In this document: positions 26,456 to 34,699 of the stretch, one piece after another | Layout of the letters: each line of letters starts with the position of its first letter | Numbering within the stretch: position 1 is the first letter of the stretch | NCBI GenBank assembly: GCA_964559135.1 | Contig: CAZLGG010000005.1 | Coordinates: 1 to 64,000 of the forward strand | From: DRQF01 sp964559135 | Lineage (GTDB): Bacteria > Planctomycetota > GCA-002687715 > DRQF01 | Direction of reading: 5' to 3' | Length of the DNA stretch: 64,000 nucleotides | The notes under the pieces: model-generated | Database searches by the model: none | Told to the model about the DNA's origin: nothing | What the model saw: only the letters and a program-made list of their open reading frames with translations | Program-made: the position numbers and the translations under genes

Positions 26456-27967
26456 TCACGCTCCCGGACAACCGAGCAGTCGCTCCGCGAGAACCTCCCA
26501 TTGCTCGGGGCGTTCGCCATAGGTGAGCAATCCCGTGGCCGACGGGGGTGCCGGCGCGAGGTCCCGGTCGTCGCGCATGGCACAAACGAGAAAACCCCCG
26601 GGGAATCTTCGATCGAGCCGACGGAAGACCTCCGCTTGAGACGCGTCGTCTCGGACGTGCCGGGGACAGAAGAGGACATGATCGCTCCTCTCCACGGCGG
26701 CAAGGCAACCGTCGATGTCGTCCTCACTCGCGTGAAGGGGAAGTCGAACATCTCGAGCACTCGTCCCCGCCATCTCCTTCCAGCGGCCAAAGAACGCCGC
26801 GGAAGCAGGCCTCACGGAGGCCTCTTCCACACCTGCCGGCTCCGAAGCTTCCCCCAGGCGAATCACGGACAGGCGGCTCATGGGCGAGAGAGGCAACAGA
26901 TGCCCCGGATCCGAGACGACCCGGAGGGCTTCTCGGGCAACGCGACGGGCCAAAGCGTCCCCCCCGGGCGCCTGAAAACCGGTGCGGTGTGTCGATGCCA
27001 ACGCCTCGATCCTCGCCACGCTGGCGGCATGCTCCGTTGGGTCCAGGTCACCGGTCTTCAGCGCAGCCTCCAAGGCCCGCGCCGCTTCGCGCTGCAACGC
27101 GATCGTGTGACACACGGGCAACACGTCGTGACCGGCCCGCGCCGCCTCGAGGACGGCCCTCACGGTTCCCCCGGCCCGGGAGGCCGCCCCTGCCATCTCC
27201 AAGCAATCGGCCAGGATGAGTCCCTCGTAGTTCCATTCGGTACGCAGACGCCCATACACTTCCTTGCGCGATCCGGTGACCCACTCCCCCCTCGAACCCG
27301 GCGTCACCAGATGGGTCGTCATCAGCGCCGCCGGCGCGATGTCCGCAACGAGGCGGTGAAAGACCTCTCGCCCCTCCTCGAAATCCGACACCAAATCCTC
27401 GGAAACCCCGGGAAGCTCACCGTGCGGATCGGCGGCGGCCACGCCGAGACCGGGGTAGTGCTTGATGCAACCGGCGACGCCGCCCTCCCGTTGCCCGGCA
27501 AGAAAGGCTTCGGCCAAGCCGACCACCGCATCCGGGTCACGTCCGAAAGACCTGAGTTCCAGACCCGTGCGGCTCTGCGCGTGGAGCAGATCGACGACGG
27601 GGGCGAGATTGAGATCGATCCCCATGCCCGCAAGGTCCGCACCGATCCGCCGACCCACCTCGCGGGATGACTTCAAGCCAAGGGCCCTCGGAAGAGCGCC
27701 CAACGCCCGCGCGCCGGGAGAGACGAAGACCCCCTGCTCGATGCGGTTGACAGCCCCCCCCTCCTGATCGACGGCGATGAGCAGGGGCCACGGGACGAGG
27801 TCCCGGATTTCGGTCACGAGGTCACGCACCTGATTTGCATCCGTGACGTTGCGACCAAAAAGGATGACACTCCGCGCTCGGGTTTCGAGAAGAAGCTCCC
27901 TCGTTGCATCGTCGACGGTGCGACCGTGAAAGCCGACCATGAGACGGGCACCGCCGACCGCCGGCAT
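26456..27967 (-). CDS. Glycoside hydrolase family 3, NagZ-like beta-N-acetylhexosaminidase
   Basis: The protein has 503 residues when started at ATG 27967, which overlaps the symporter stop by one base (TGATG). An upstream in-frame ATG at 28060 lies inside the symporter. The TIM-barrel domain (1-340) carries AVDQEGG, DLNLAPVVDL, the signature IKHYPGLG with Lys169-His170, the DPH loop (His182, the NagZ-type general acid/base) and the nucleophile Asp254 in LILADCLEMAG. NagZ enzymes release terminal GlcNAc from muropeptides or glycans. A C-terminal domain of about 150 residues goes beyond minimal NagZ, as in two-domain GH3 enzymes. No signal peptide is seen, so it probably acts in the cytoplasm on material imported by the neighbouring symporter. 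Confidence 0.87.
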   Translation of the reverse strand: MPAVGGARLMVGFHGRTVDDATRELLLETRARSVILFGRNVTDANQVRDLVTEIRDLVPWPLLIAVDQEGGAVNRIEQGVFVSPGARALGALPRALGLKSSREVGRRIGADLAGMGIDLNLAPVVDLLHAQSRTGLELRSFGRDPDAVVGLAEAFLAGQREGGVAGCIKHYPGLGVAAADPHGELPGVSEDLVSDFEEGREVFHRLVADIAPAALMTTHLVTPGSRGEWVTGSRKEVYGRLRTEWNYEGLILADCLEMAGAASRAGGTVRAVLEAARAGHDVLPVCHTIALQREAARALEAALKTGDLDPTEHAASVARIEALASTHRTGFQAPGGDALARRVAREALRVVSDPGHLLPLSPMSRLSVIRLGEASEPAGVEEASVRPASAAFFGRWKEMAGTSARDVRLPLHASEDDIDGCLAAVERSDHVLFCPRHVRDDASQAEVFRRLDRRFPGGFLVCAMRDDRDLAPAPPSATGLLTYGERPEQWEVLAERLLGCPGA

Positions 27968-29517
27968 CAGCCTGCCCCCCCCGTCCGGCGGGCCGTGAAG
28001 CACGCCCCCACAAGAAAAGAGACGGCGAACCCGATGGGTGGATTCCACGTCCACGCCCAAGGGGGTGGTGTACCGAAGAGTGAATCGGAAAACTCGACGA
28101 GGAGCAAGACGCCGATTCCTGCGAGCAGAGCCACGACCCCGCCTCCATCGCTTCCGCGCCGCGTCAATGCGCCCAGAAGGAAAACTCCCAAAAGGGGCGG
28201 GAAGATCCAGGTCAAAACTTTGAGCCCCAGCATGAGAATGCCGAACCCCCGCCCCGCATCGCCCGTGTCATGAGTCTTCCATACGACGAACGCCAGAACG
28301 GCCAAGAGGGCTCCGAAGAACACCGTGAACCGACGCGTCATGCTCAGGTAGTAGGAGTCGTTACGCCCCGGCACGAGCCAACGTTTCCAAACGTTCGTGA
28401 CCGTCGTCGAAGCCAGCGCCGAGATCGCGGAATCCAGACTCGACATGGCGGCGGCGAAGATCCCGGCGATGATGAGACCTCGAACTCCCGAAGGGAACTC
28501 GTGGACGGCGAAGTAGGGAAAGATGTAGTCGAATCCCTTGGACGGATGGGACGCCCCCGCCTCCGTCGCGATCTGCGCGGCAAGAGCCGCTGCGCCCCGT
28601 TCGCCGCCCAGGACGAGGTAGAGCAGGGTTCCCACGAGGAGGAAAATGAATGCAATGGGGAGCGCCAGAAAAGCGGAGAGCCACAGGCTCTTCTTACCGG
28701 CTTGGGCGTCACGACAGGTGAGGGCGCGCTGCACCATGTCCTGATCCGTCCCATGGGTCGCCAGCGTCAAGACGGTGATGCCGATGAGACCGGCCCAAAA
28801 CGTATAGGCGGTGGTCGGGTCGAACGAAAAATTGAAGATCCGGGTCTTGGATGCTCCATCCGAAGCGGTCGCACTCATCACCTGCTTCCAGACCGACGCG
28901 GGATCGTCTCCCAAGGATGCCCCGAGAACCACGACGGCGGCAATCCCTCCCCCGACGAGCAGGATACCCTGGAGAACGTCCGTCCAGACGACGGCCTTGA
29001 TGCCGCCAAAGAGGGTGTACGCGATGGCCGCGAGAGCAATGAGCAGGATCGCCGACTCGAACCCGAGGGCGCCTCCCGTGACGACCCACAACGCAATGCT
29101 GGCCCCGTAAAGCCTCACCCCGCTGCCGAGACACCTCCCGAACAAGAACAGGCCCGTCGCGGCTCCGCGTGTCTTCCCGCCGAACCGGGTCTCCAGCCAG
29201 TCGTAGACCGTAAAGACGCGGGCCCGATAGTAGATGCCGATCAGGAGCGCAGCGACGAGAAAGCGGGCGAGAATGGAACCCAGAGTCGTCTGTAGGTAGG
29301 TCCAATCCCCGCGCAGGGACTGAGTCGGAGCACCGATGAAGGTGAGAGCGCTGGTTTCCGTGGCGATGATCGACAGTCCCGCGGCCCACCAGGGAATCCG
29401 GTGACCGCCGAGGATATAATCGTCGGTCGTCTTTCGCCCGCGGCCCGCGACGAATCCGACGCCCGCGACGATCAGAAGATATCCGCCGATGATGAGCTGG
29501 TCGCACAGGGAGAGCAT
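27967..29517 (-). CDS. Sodium:solute symporter (SSS family)
   Basis: This 516-residue membrane protein has about 13 predicted helices. SSS features include DYILGGHRIPWWAAGLSIIATETSALTF near the N-terminus (helix 1 unwinding with the Na+-site Ser/Thr), GGIKAVVWTDVLQGILLVGG, and IAGIFAAAMSSLDSAISALAS, which corresponds to the conserved Na2-site serines of helix 8. Substrates in this family range from sugars and nucleosides to amino acids and sialic acid. Coupling to the NagZ-like hydrolase (one-base overlap) suggests import of an N-acetylated sugar or a glycoside. It lies 45 bases downstream of a large unknown membrane protein gene and may continue the same long transcript. Confidence 0.92.
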   Translation of the reverse strand: MLSLCDQLIIGGYLLIVAGVGFVAGRGRKTTDDYILGGHRIPWWAAGLSIIATETSALTFIGAPTQSLRGDWTYLQTTLGSILARFLVAALLIGIYYRARVFTVYDWLETRFGGKTRGAATGLFLFGRCLGSGVRLYGASIALWVVTGGALGFESAILLIALAAIAYTLFGGIKAVVWTDVLQGILLVGGGIAAVVVLGASLGDDPASVWKQVMSATASDGASKTRIFNFSFDPTTAYTFWAGLIGITVLTLATHGTDQDMVQRALTCRDAQAGKKSLWLSAFLALPIAFIFLLVGTLLYLVLGGERGAAALAAQIATEAGASHPSKGFDYIFPYFAVHEFPSGVRGLIIAGIFAAAMSSLDSAISALASTTVTNVWKRWLVPGRNDSYYLSMTRRFTVFFGALLAVLAFVVWKTHDTGDAGRGFGILMLGLKVLTWIFPPLLGVFLLGALTRRGSDGGGVVALLAGIGVLLLVEFSDSLFGTPPPWAWTWNPPIGFAVSFLVGACFTARRTGGAG

Positions 29518-29562
29518 GGTGCGCGATTCTACGTCACGCCGCCGACCCTCGTCGGATCGTTC

Positions 29563-31362
29563 TCAGACGAGTGGGCCCACGTGGGGAAGAATTTTCGAAG
29601 CCGCCGGACGAGAATCGGGCGAGAAGTCCCCTCCCCCGTTTTCCGGCAGCAGGAACAGGGCGCGAGCACGGATGAGCAGAGCGTCGGAGAAAAAACCTTC
29701 CTCGTGGATGACCACATTGACGCCGTGCAGACCGGCGAAATCCGCGGTGAGAAGTTCTCTGCGTCCTCCGAAGATGTCGTGCGTCTCGAAAAGTACGGCG
29801 AGAGCTCTTTGGAGTTGAGGCCAAGACAGGCTGAGATCGACGAAGAGCACATCCACCGCCAGATCGTGAAAAACCCGGTGGAGATACGCGCGAACCGCGG
29901 GACTCAGAAGAACCGAGAGCGGGCCGACTTGGACGGCCGGCTCGGCCCCCTCGTCCCCTTCACCCGGTCCTTCGAGGAAGACCCCGTCGATGAACCAACG
30001 GTGAGGCACGAATCCCATGAGGTGCCCCCGTCCCCGCCCCATCGACTTCACCACTTTGAAGATGCGACGAATCTGTCTCACGGCGCGACGACGACGCTGG
30101 CGGCGATCCCTGCGGCCGACGACGTCTCGAAGGCCTTGCGGATCCGCGTCGAGGGGGGTCTCGACCCAGCCCTCGCGAATCCCGATGACATCACCGGTTC
30201 CGGAGCGAACCCGGACGGCATCCGTGTCGCTCCCCTCCGCCTCCCGCAAACCGCCCAGGCGCAACAACTCGAGAATCTCCCCACGATGCGGGTCCGAACG
30301 TGACACCCAGATCGTCGCCGGCCGACCTCTCGATGGGTCGTGACGACGTCCCTGCCCCCATCTTCCCGCCAGATATCCGAACGCCAGGACTTGGCAGGCT
30401 GCCGCGGACCACAAGAAACCCAGTGCCAGCAAATGCGTGATGGGAGTCCGCGTGTCGATAATGACCTCGAGCCCCTTCGTCAACGCGGTGCCGGAGCCCC
30501 AGGCCCCGATAGCAATGACCGCGAACGCGATCAGCAGTCCAACAATTCCGAAGAGGTGTCGCCAATCCTCGGAGCGAACCGGTCCCGAGTTCCAACGCCA
30601 AAGGATCTCCATCGACGGCCCGCCTCGATTCACATTCCAGGCCATCCATAGGAAGGGCGGCGCCAACGTCGCAACGACGGCAACCCAAGCAGGCAGCCAC
30701 GTGATGGCGGCCATGAGGGCGAGCACGAACAGGCCGCCTGCGATGGCCGCTCCTTCGCGGCCCTGCTCTTCCCCAACCTGGCGCTTCGGCGTGAAGCTGG
30801 GCAAGAAACTCGAGAGAATCAGCGTCAAGAACACGGCGATGCCCGACGCATAGACGACCCACAAAACCCCAAGAGCAAGGACCCATGCCAGGTGGGAGAC
30901 GCGAGTCAACGCGTCTCGCGTCGCATCGACGGCATCGTAGCGAAAGAGCCCCAAAGCGGTGGCGGCCAAGCCGGCGAGGACGAGGGGGGGAAGAATCCGA
31001 CCCCAGGCTCGCGGCGCCCCCTCGGGCCACGGCGGGCTCTCGCGCAGGTCCACACCGTGAGCCAATCTCCAACGGGCGAGACGATTGACGATGACGCGGC
31101 AACGGTGAGCGAACGTCTTCAATCCGGGAACCGGGCGCAGTTCATGACGGAGCGCCACCAGAAACACCATCAGGACGAGAAAAACCAGCGTCACCGCATC
31201 GCCCAGATCGCTCTTGGCCAAACGTGCGCCCATTTCGAGGACGACCAAGGCCATACAAATCGGCAGGGCGACGGCCAGGACCCTCGGGCGTAGAAGCCGG
31301 CGAAGACGAGCGCCCAGCTTCAGACGCCGCAGACGTGAGAGTCCTTCGGGGCCCGGGGTCAT
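29563..31362 (-). CDS. Multi-pass membrane protein of unknown function
   Basis: I do not recognise this 599-residue protein. Eight or so hydrophobic helices fill roughly residues 25-350, in clusters around ALPICMALVVLEMG, LVFLVLMVFLVAL, LGVLWVVYASGIAVFL and LLALGFLWSAAACQVLAFG. An arginine-rich segment follows (RRDRRQRRRRAVRQIRRI), and then a soluble C-terminal domain. That domain contains FVPHRWFIDGVFLEG and a mixed strand/helix region with LFVDLSLSWPQLQRALAVLF, which may be an enzyme-like or sensor module. The start at ATG 31362 overlaps the previous stop (ATGA). It is coupled to an NTF2-like single-helix protein, so the two probably form a membrane complex. The Trp/His-containing motif is the best handle for remote homology. 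Confidence 0.7.
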   Translation of the reverse strand: MTPGPEGLSRLRRLKLGARLRRLLRPRVLAVALPICMALVVLEMGARLAKSDLGDAVTLVFLVLMVFLVALRHELRPVPGLKTFAHRCRVIVNRLARWRLAHGVDLRESPPWPEGAPRAWGRILPPLVLAGLAATALGLFRYDAVDATRDALTRVSHLAWVLALGVLWVVYASGIAVFLTLILSSFLPSFTPKRQVGEEQGREGAAIAGGLFVLALMAAITWLPAWVAVVATLAPPFLWMAWNVNRGGPSMEILWRWNSGPVRSEDWRHLFGIVGLLIAFAVIAIGAWGSGTALTKGLEVIIDTRTPITHLLALGFLWSAAACQVLAFGYLAGRWGQGRRHDPSRGRPATIWVSRSDPHRGEILELLRLGGLREAEGSDTDAVRVRSGTGDVIGIREGWVETPLDADPQGLRDVVGRRDRRQRRRRAVRQIRRIFKVVKSMGRGRGHLMGFVPHRWFIDGVFLEGPGEGDEGAEPAVQVGPLSVLLSPAVRAYLHRVFHDLAVDVLFVDLSLSWPQLQRALAVLFETHDIFGGRRELLTADFAGLHGVNVVIHEEGFFSDALLIRARALFLLPENGGGDFSPDSRPAASKILPHVGPLV

Positions 31363-31937
31363 CGGTGTCCATCCGCAATGGCTTCCCGCGCCACGGCTCG
31401 CGACAGAATCCATGTTCCGTCCCGCTTTTCGAACCGCGCACGGAACGTCCACACCCTGATGACGGGAATCGTGTTCGGGTCGGCGCTCGGTGGTTCCCTC
31501 GACCAGATCAACCAAGCGTCGATCCAAGGCCGGTCCTTGTCATCCTTTCGCATGTGAGGATAGGTCAGATACACGGGAATCCCGTTCCCGGCATAACGCT
31601 TCATCAGGCCGATGAGCGCGGAACGGTCCAGCACCTGGCCGGATGGTCTGAGCTCGACCTGGAAATCGTCGGCGATGAACTGCTCGAGGGCTTTCCACTC
31701 ACCCCCCCGCGCCAATGTGGCCAGACCCTTCGCCTGCTCCACGAATCGCGTGTCCGCGGACATCCCGTCAAAGATGATGACGCCGACCAACGCCACGACG
31801 AGGAAACCACCGAGAACCCACACCTTGCGGTAGGAGGCCTTCCGCAGCGCCGCTTGGCGCTCGAAGGCTTCCAGTTTGGCTCGGGCAGACCCCGGGCGGG
31901 CCGGCTTGTTGATGGAGTCGTTCTGCGAGTGAGTCAT
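31359..31937 (-). CDS. Single-helix membrane protein with NTF2-like domain
   Basis: The protein has 192 residues. A charged N-terminal 40 residues is followed by one membrane helix (about 43-58, VWVLGGFLVVALVGVIIF) and an external domain of about 125 residues. That domain's plan is NTF2/SnoaL-like: helices holding ATLARGGEWKALEQFIADDF, then strands ending FRARFEKRDGTWILSRAVARE. Such domains often bind small molecules or act as assembly factors. ATG 31937 overlaps the thiD stop, and its stop overlaps the start of the large membrane protein, both by four bases. The fold resembles the repeated modules of the 7270-8481 protein, although clear sequence kinship is not evident by eye. Confidence 0.72.
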   Translation of the reverse strand: MTHSQNDSINKPARPGSARAKLEAFERQAALRKASYRKVWVLGGFLVVALVGVIIFDGMSADTRFVEQAKGLATLARGGEWKALEQFIADDFQVELRPSGQVLDRSALIGLMKRYAGNGIPVYLTYPHMRKDDKDRPWIDAWLIWSREPPSADPNTIPVIRVWTFRARFEKRDGTWILSRAVAREAIADGHR

Positions 31938-32764
31938 CGGGAGTCATTCTCACCCCATTCTCCTTTGGAGTCCAGCCGTATTTCCCACTGCAAACGGGGC
32001 CGGCCGCCGCGCCGTCTTCCCACCCCACGAGCATGCCGAATCCCTTCCCGGACGAAGCGTCTGGCCGCGTCCACGGCCTCCTCCAGATCCCGGCCAAGCC
32101 CCAAGAAAACGGCCATCGCCGTCGAAAGCGCACAACCGGTACCGTGGGGCGATGCGCCCGCGATGCGTGCGTCGCGCCACGTGCGACGTCGATCGCCGTC
32201 CGCGAGATGATCGACGACGTTCTCGCCCCCCTCGTCCCCTCCGGTGACCAGAACGGCCTGAATCCCTTTCGCAAGCAGGGCCCTCGCCGCCGATTCCGCC
32301 GACGCGGCGGCTCCTTCTCGTGCCAGACGTCGCGCCTCGGCGAGATTGGGTGTGATGACACGGGCCCGGAGGGCGAGCCCCCCCATGAGGACGTCCTTTC
32401 CCGAGTCGGAGAGGAGTTCCCTTCCCGAGGACGAAAGCAGTACGGGATCCACGACGAGGGGCACGTCCTTGGGGACTCGGGCGAGAGCCCGCTCCACGGC
32501 CGTCACCTGTTCGGGCCCCGCCAGCATGCCCACCTTGATCGCATCCGGCCTCACATCGTCGAGCAACACGCGCAATCGTTTCTCGATCAGAGCGCCCGAC
32601 AACCGATGCACGTCATGAACCCCAGTCATGTCCTGAGTCGTGAGCGCGGTGGCGCAAGCCATCCCCAGGCCGCCGAGATGGGCGACGACGGCGAGGTCCA
32701 GTTCCAGACCCGCTCCTCCGGTGGGGTCCGAACCCGCCACGGTCAACACGAGCGGGCGCTTCAT
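31934..32764 (-). CDS. thiD: Hydroxymethylpyrimidine/phosphomethylpyrimidine kinase ThiD
   Basis: The 276-residue ribokinase-fold protein phosphorylates 4-amino-5-hydroxymethyl-2-methylpyrimidine and its phosphate in thiamine biosynthesis. Hallmarks are LTVAGSDPTGGAGLELDL at the N-terminus, ATALTTQDMTGVHDVH, DAIKVGMLAG, PNLAEARRL and the anion-hole ASPHGTGCALSTAMA near the C-terminus. The start is ATG 32764, four bases after the thymidine kinase stop. Its stop overlaps the next gene. No other thiamine gene is nearby, which is unusual, so a pyridoxal/HMP salvage kinase role is a secondary possibility. The C-terminal 15 residues are a charged tail. Confidence 0.92.
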   Translation of the reverse strand: MKRPLVLTVAGSDPTGGAGLELDLAVVAHLGGLGMACATALTTQDMTGVHDVHRLSGALIEKRLRVLLDDVRPDAIKVGMLAGPEQVTAVERALARVPKDVPLVVDPVLLSSSGRELLSDSGKDVLMGGLALRARVITPNLAEARRLAREGAAASAESAARALLAKGIQAVLVTGGDEGGENVVDHLADGDRRRTWRDARIAGASPHGTGCALSTAMAVFLGLGRDLEEAVDAARRFVREGIRHARGVGRRRGGRPRLQWEIRLDSKGEWGENDSR

Positions 32765-32768
32765 GGAC

Positions 32769-33371
32769 TCAGTCCTCCGCGGCATCCTCGAAAAGAGGTT
32801 GCGGTTCGGCCCGATTGGGTTGGAAGCAGCGACGGCATCGGGCTTCGTACCGATCGGCGCCTCCCAGGACGAGCCGCCCGGCGGCCTCGACGAGCCGCTG
32901 ATTGCGGTGCGCGGGATTCCCGCAGACCATGCAGATCGCAAGAACCTTCGTGACGTACTCGGCCTCCACCATCATGTGCATCATCGTTTCGAACGGCAGG
33001 CCCCGATAATCCTGGTCCAGTCCCGCAATGATGACACGGCGGCCCTCGGCCGCGAGCTTGCGCGCCACCCGCACCGTGTCCAAATCGAGGAACTGCGCCT
33101 CGTCGATTCCAACGACTTCGACGCCCTGGTCCAAGTGCTCGAAGATCTCTGCCCCGACATTGATCACGGTGGATTCGATGTCGCGACCGCTGTGCGAGAC
33201 CACGCGAGTGGCGTGGTAGCGCACATCGACGTCGGGCTTGAAGATTGCGACGGTCTGCTTCGCAATCTTCGCTCTCACGAGACGGCGGATGAGCTCCTCG
33301 GTTTTCCCGCTGAACATGGATCCGCAGATGACTTCGATCCAGCCCGTGCCTTCGGGTCGTTGATGGATCAC
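32769..33371 (-). CDS. tdk: Thymidine kinase (type II)
   Basis: The 200-residue protein is a standard cytosolic thymidine kinase, phosphorylating thymidine to dTMP for salvage. The P-loop GSMFSGKT lies at residues 17-24, the Walker B-like GIDEAQF at 88-94 (Glu91 is the catalytic base in this family), and the lasso region with zinc-type cysteines spans MVCGNPA to RCRRC. The start is GTG 33371, overlapping the stop of the upstream deaminase gene (GTGA), and GHPEGTG-type residues precede WIEVICG as expected. It sits within a run including a nucleoside-type deaminase, which makes a salvage theme likely. Confidence 0.94.
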   Translation of the reverse strand: MIHQRPEGTGWIEVICGSMFSGKTEELIRRLVRAKIAKQTVAIFKPDVDVRYHATRVVSHSGRDIESTVINVGAEIFEHLDQGVEVVGIDEAQFLDLDTVRVARKLAAEGRRVIIAGLDQDYRGLPFETMMHMMVEAEYVTKVLAICMVCGNPAHRNQRLVEAAGRLVLGGADRYEARCRRCFQPNRAEPQPLFEDAAED

Positions 33372-34699
33372 GATTGAACTCCGATTCCGGGGAAGTCGCG
33401 AGCGAGACCTTGGAACGCATTCTGGGCGTCCCGGAGGACACGGGTCCGTGCGAGCGTCAAGACCTCGAAATCGCGTTTGACGATTCGCCCCCCCACGAGG
33501 ACGTCTCGAACACTCTCGGGCCCGCAGGCGAAGACGATGGCCGCCAAGGGGTCGCCGGTACTCATCCAGGGACTGGATGCATCCATGACCACGAGGTCGG
33601 CCCGCTTCCCGATGTCTATGGTGCCTATTTCACCGTCCAAGCCGAGCGCGCGGGCTCCATGCAGGGTCGCCATGCTCAGCATCTCCCTGGCCGGCAGGGC
33701 CTTAGGACCGTGGAGAGGTTTTTGGATGAGCGAGGCGAGCCTCATCTCCTTGAACGCATCCAGACGGTTGTTGCACGGGGCGCCGTCCGCGCCCAAGGCC
33801 ACGTTGACTCCTCGTTTGAGAAGCTCGGGCACCCGAGCCACGCCCGATGCGAGTTTCAGATTGCTGGACGGGCAATGAGCGACGTGACTTCCCGACGAGG
33901 CGAGCAGATCAATCTCCTCCTCATTCAGGTGGATGCAATGAGCCAGCACGCTCGATGGCCCGAGAAGCCCCATGTCCCGGAGGAACAACAGGTTCTCACG
34001 GCCGGTCCTGCGGCGAACCACATCGCACTCCTTCACGTTCTCCGAGGCATGAGTGTGGATGCGCAGCCCTGCCTTCGCGCCAAGCCTCGCCACTCCGACG
34101 AGGAGTTCGTCGGTGGATGAGACGGCGAATCGCGGGGCGATCGCATAGGCGATCCGTCCATCGGCAGCGCCGTGCCAACGCGCGACAAGCTCTTCGGTCT
34201 CGCAGAGGGCCGCGTCGGCCTCTTCAAGGAGGCCTTCCGGACACCGCCCCGTGTCATCGAAATCCATCAGGCACTTGCCGCCCACATATCGAAGGCCGGA
34301 CTCCTCCGCCGCTTGAAAAACGACATCGGTGTGGTGGACGGTGGCCATATCGAGAATCGTCGTCGTCCCCCCTGCCAGCAACTCGAACAGGCCCAATCGC
34401 GAGGACGCATCCAGGGCCGCCGCATCCAGCCACGCCTCGAAGGGCCAGATCCGCTCGCCCAACCAATCCAAAAGTTCCATGTCATCAGCGGTGTTGCGGA
34501 AGAGCGTCTGGCACGTATGGACGTGTGCTTGGACAAAACCGGGGATGACCCAGGTCCCCCGGACGTCCAGGACTTCCTCGCCCGATGCGGGGCTCAATCC
34601 GCGCGCCACCTCCGCGATACGTCCGTGCTCGACACGGATGTCCGCTTTTTCGTCTTGGAGACCTTCACCCAACAGAACTCGACCACCTTGCAGGATCAT
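33368..34699 (-). CDS. Amidohydrolase deaminase of the MtaD/TrzA/guanine deaminase type
   Basis: The 443-residue protein contains the complete metal set of the ATZ/TRZ-MtaD superfamily: AHVHT (His59, His61), IHTHASENVKE, AHCIHLNEEEI and LGADGAPCNN with the catalytic Asp. It begins MILQGG, as is usual after the small beta domain. Members deaminate 5-methylthioadenosine, S-adenosylhomocysteine, guanine or related heterocycles, and the exact substrate is undetermined. The GADGAPCNNRLD phrase is shared with nucleobase and triazine hydrolases. ATG 34699 overlaps the CoA-transferase stop (ATGA), and its stop overlaps the thymidine kinase GTG. Purine or methylthioadenosine salvage is a reasonable inference from that neighbour. 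Confidence 0.88.
   Translation of the reverse strand: MILQGGRVLLGEGLQDEKADIRVEHGRIAEVARGLSPASGEEVLDVRGTWVIPGFVQAHVHTCQTLFRNTADDMELLDWLGERIWPFEAWLDAAALDASSRLGLFELLAGGTTTILDMATVHHTDVVFQAAEESGLRYVGGKCLMDFDDTGRCPEGLLEEADAALCETEELVARWHGAADGRIAYAIAPRFAVSSTDELLVGVARLGAKAGLRIHTHASENVKECDVVRRRTGRENLLFLRDMGLLGPSSVLAHCIHLNEEEIDLLASSGSHVAHCPSSNLKLASGVARVPELLKRGVNVALGADGAPCNNRLDAFKEMRLASLIQKPLHGPKALPAREMLSMATLHGARALGLDGEIGTIDIGKRADLVVMDASSPWMSTGDPLAAIVFACGPESVRDVLVGGRIVKRDFEVLTLARTRVLRDAQNAFQGLARDFPGIGVQS

Noticed and set aside
31934..32764. TPP riboswitch ahead of thiD
   Set aside because: The start is four bases after the thymidine kinase stop, so no leader exists; no TPP consensus seen in the preceding sequence.
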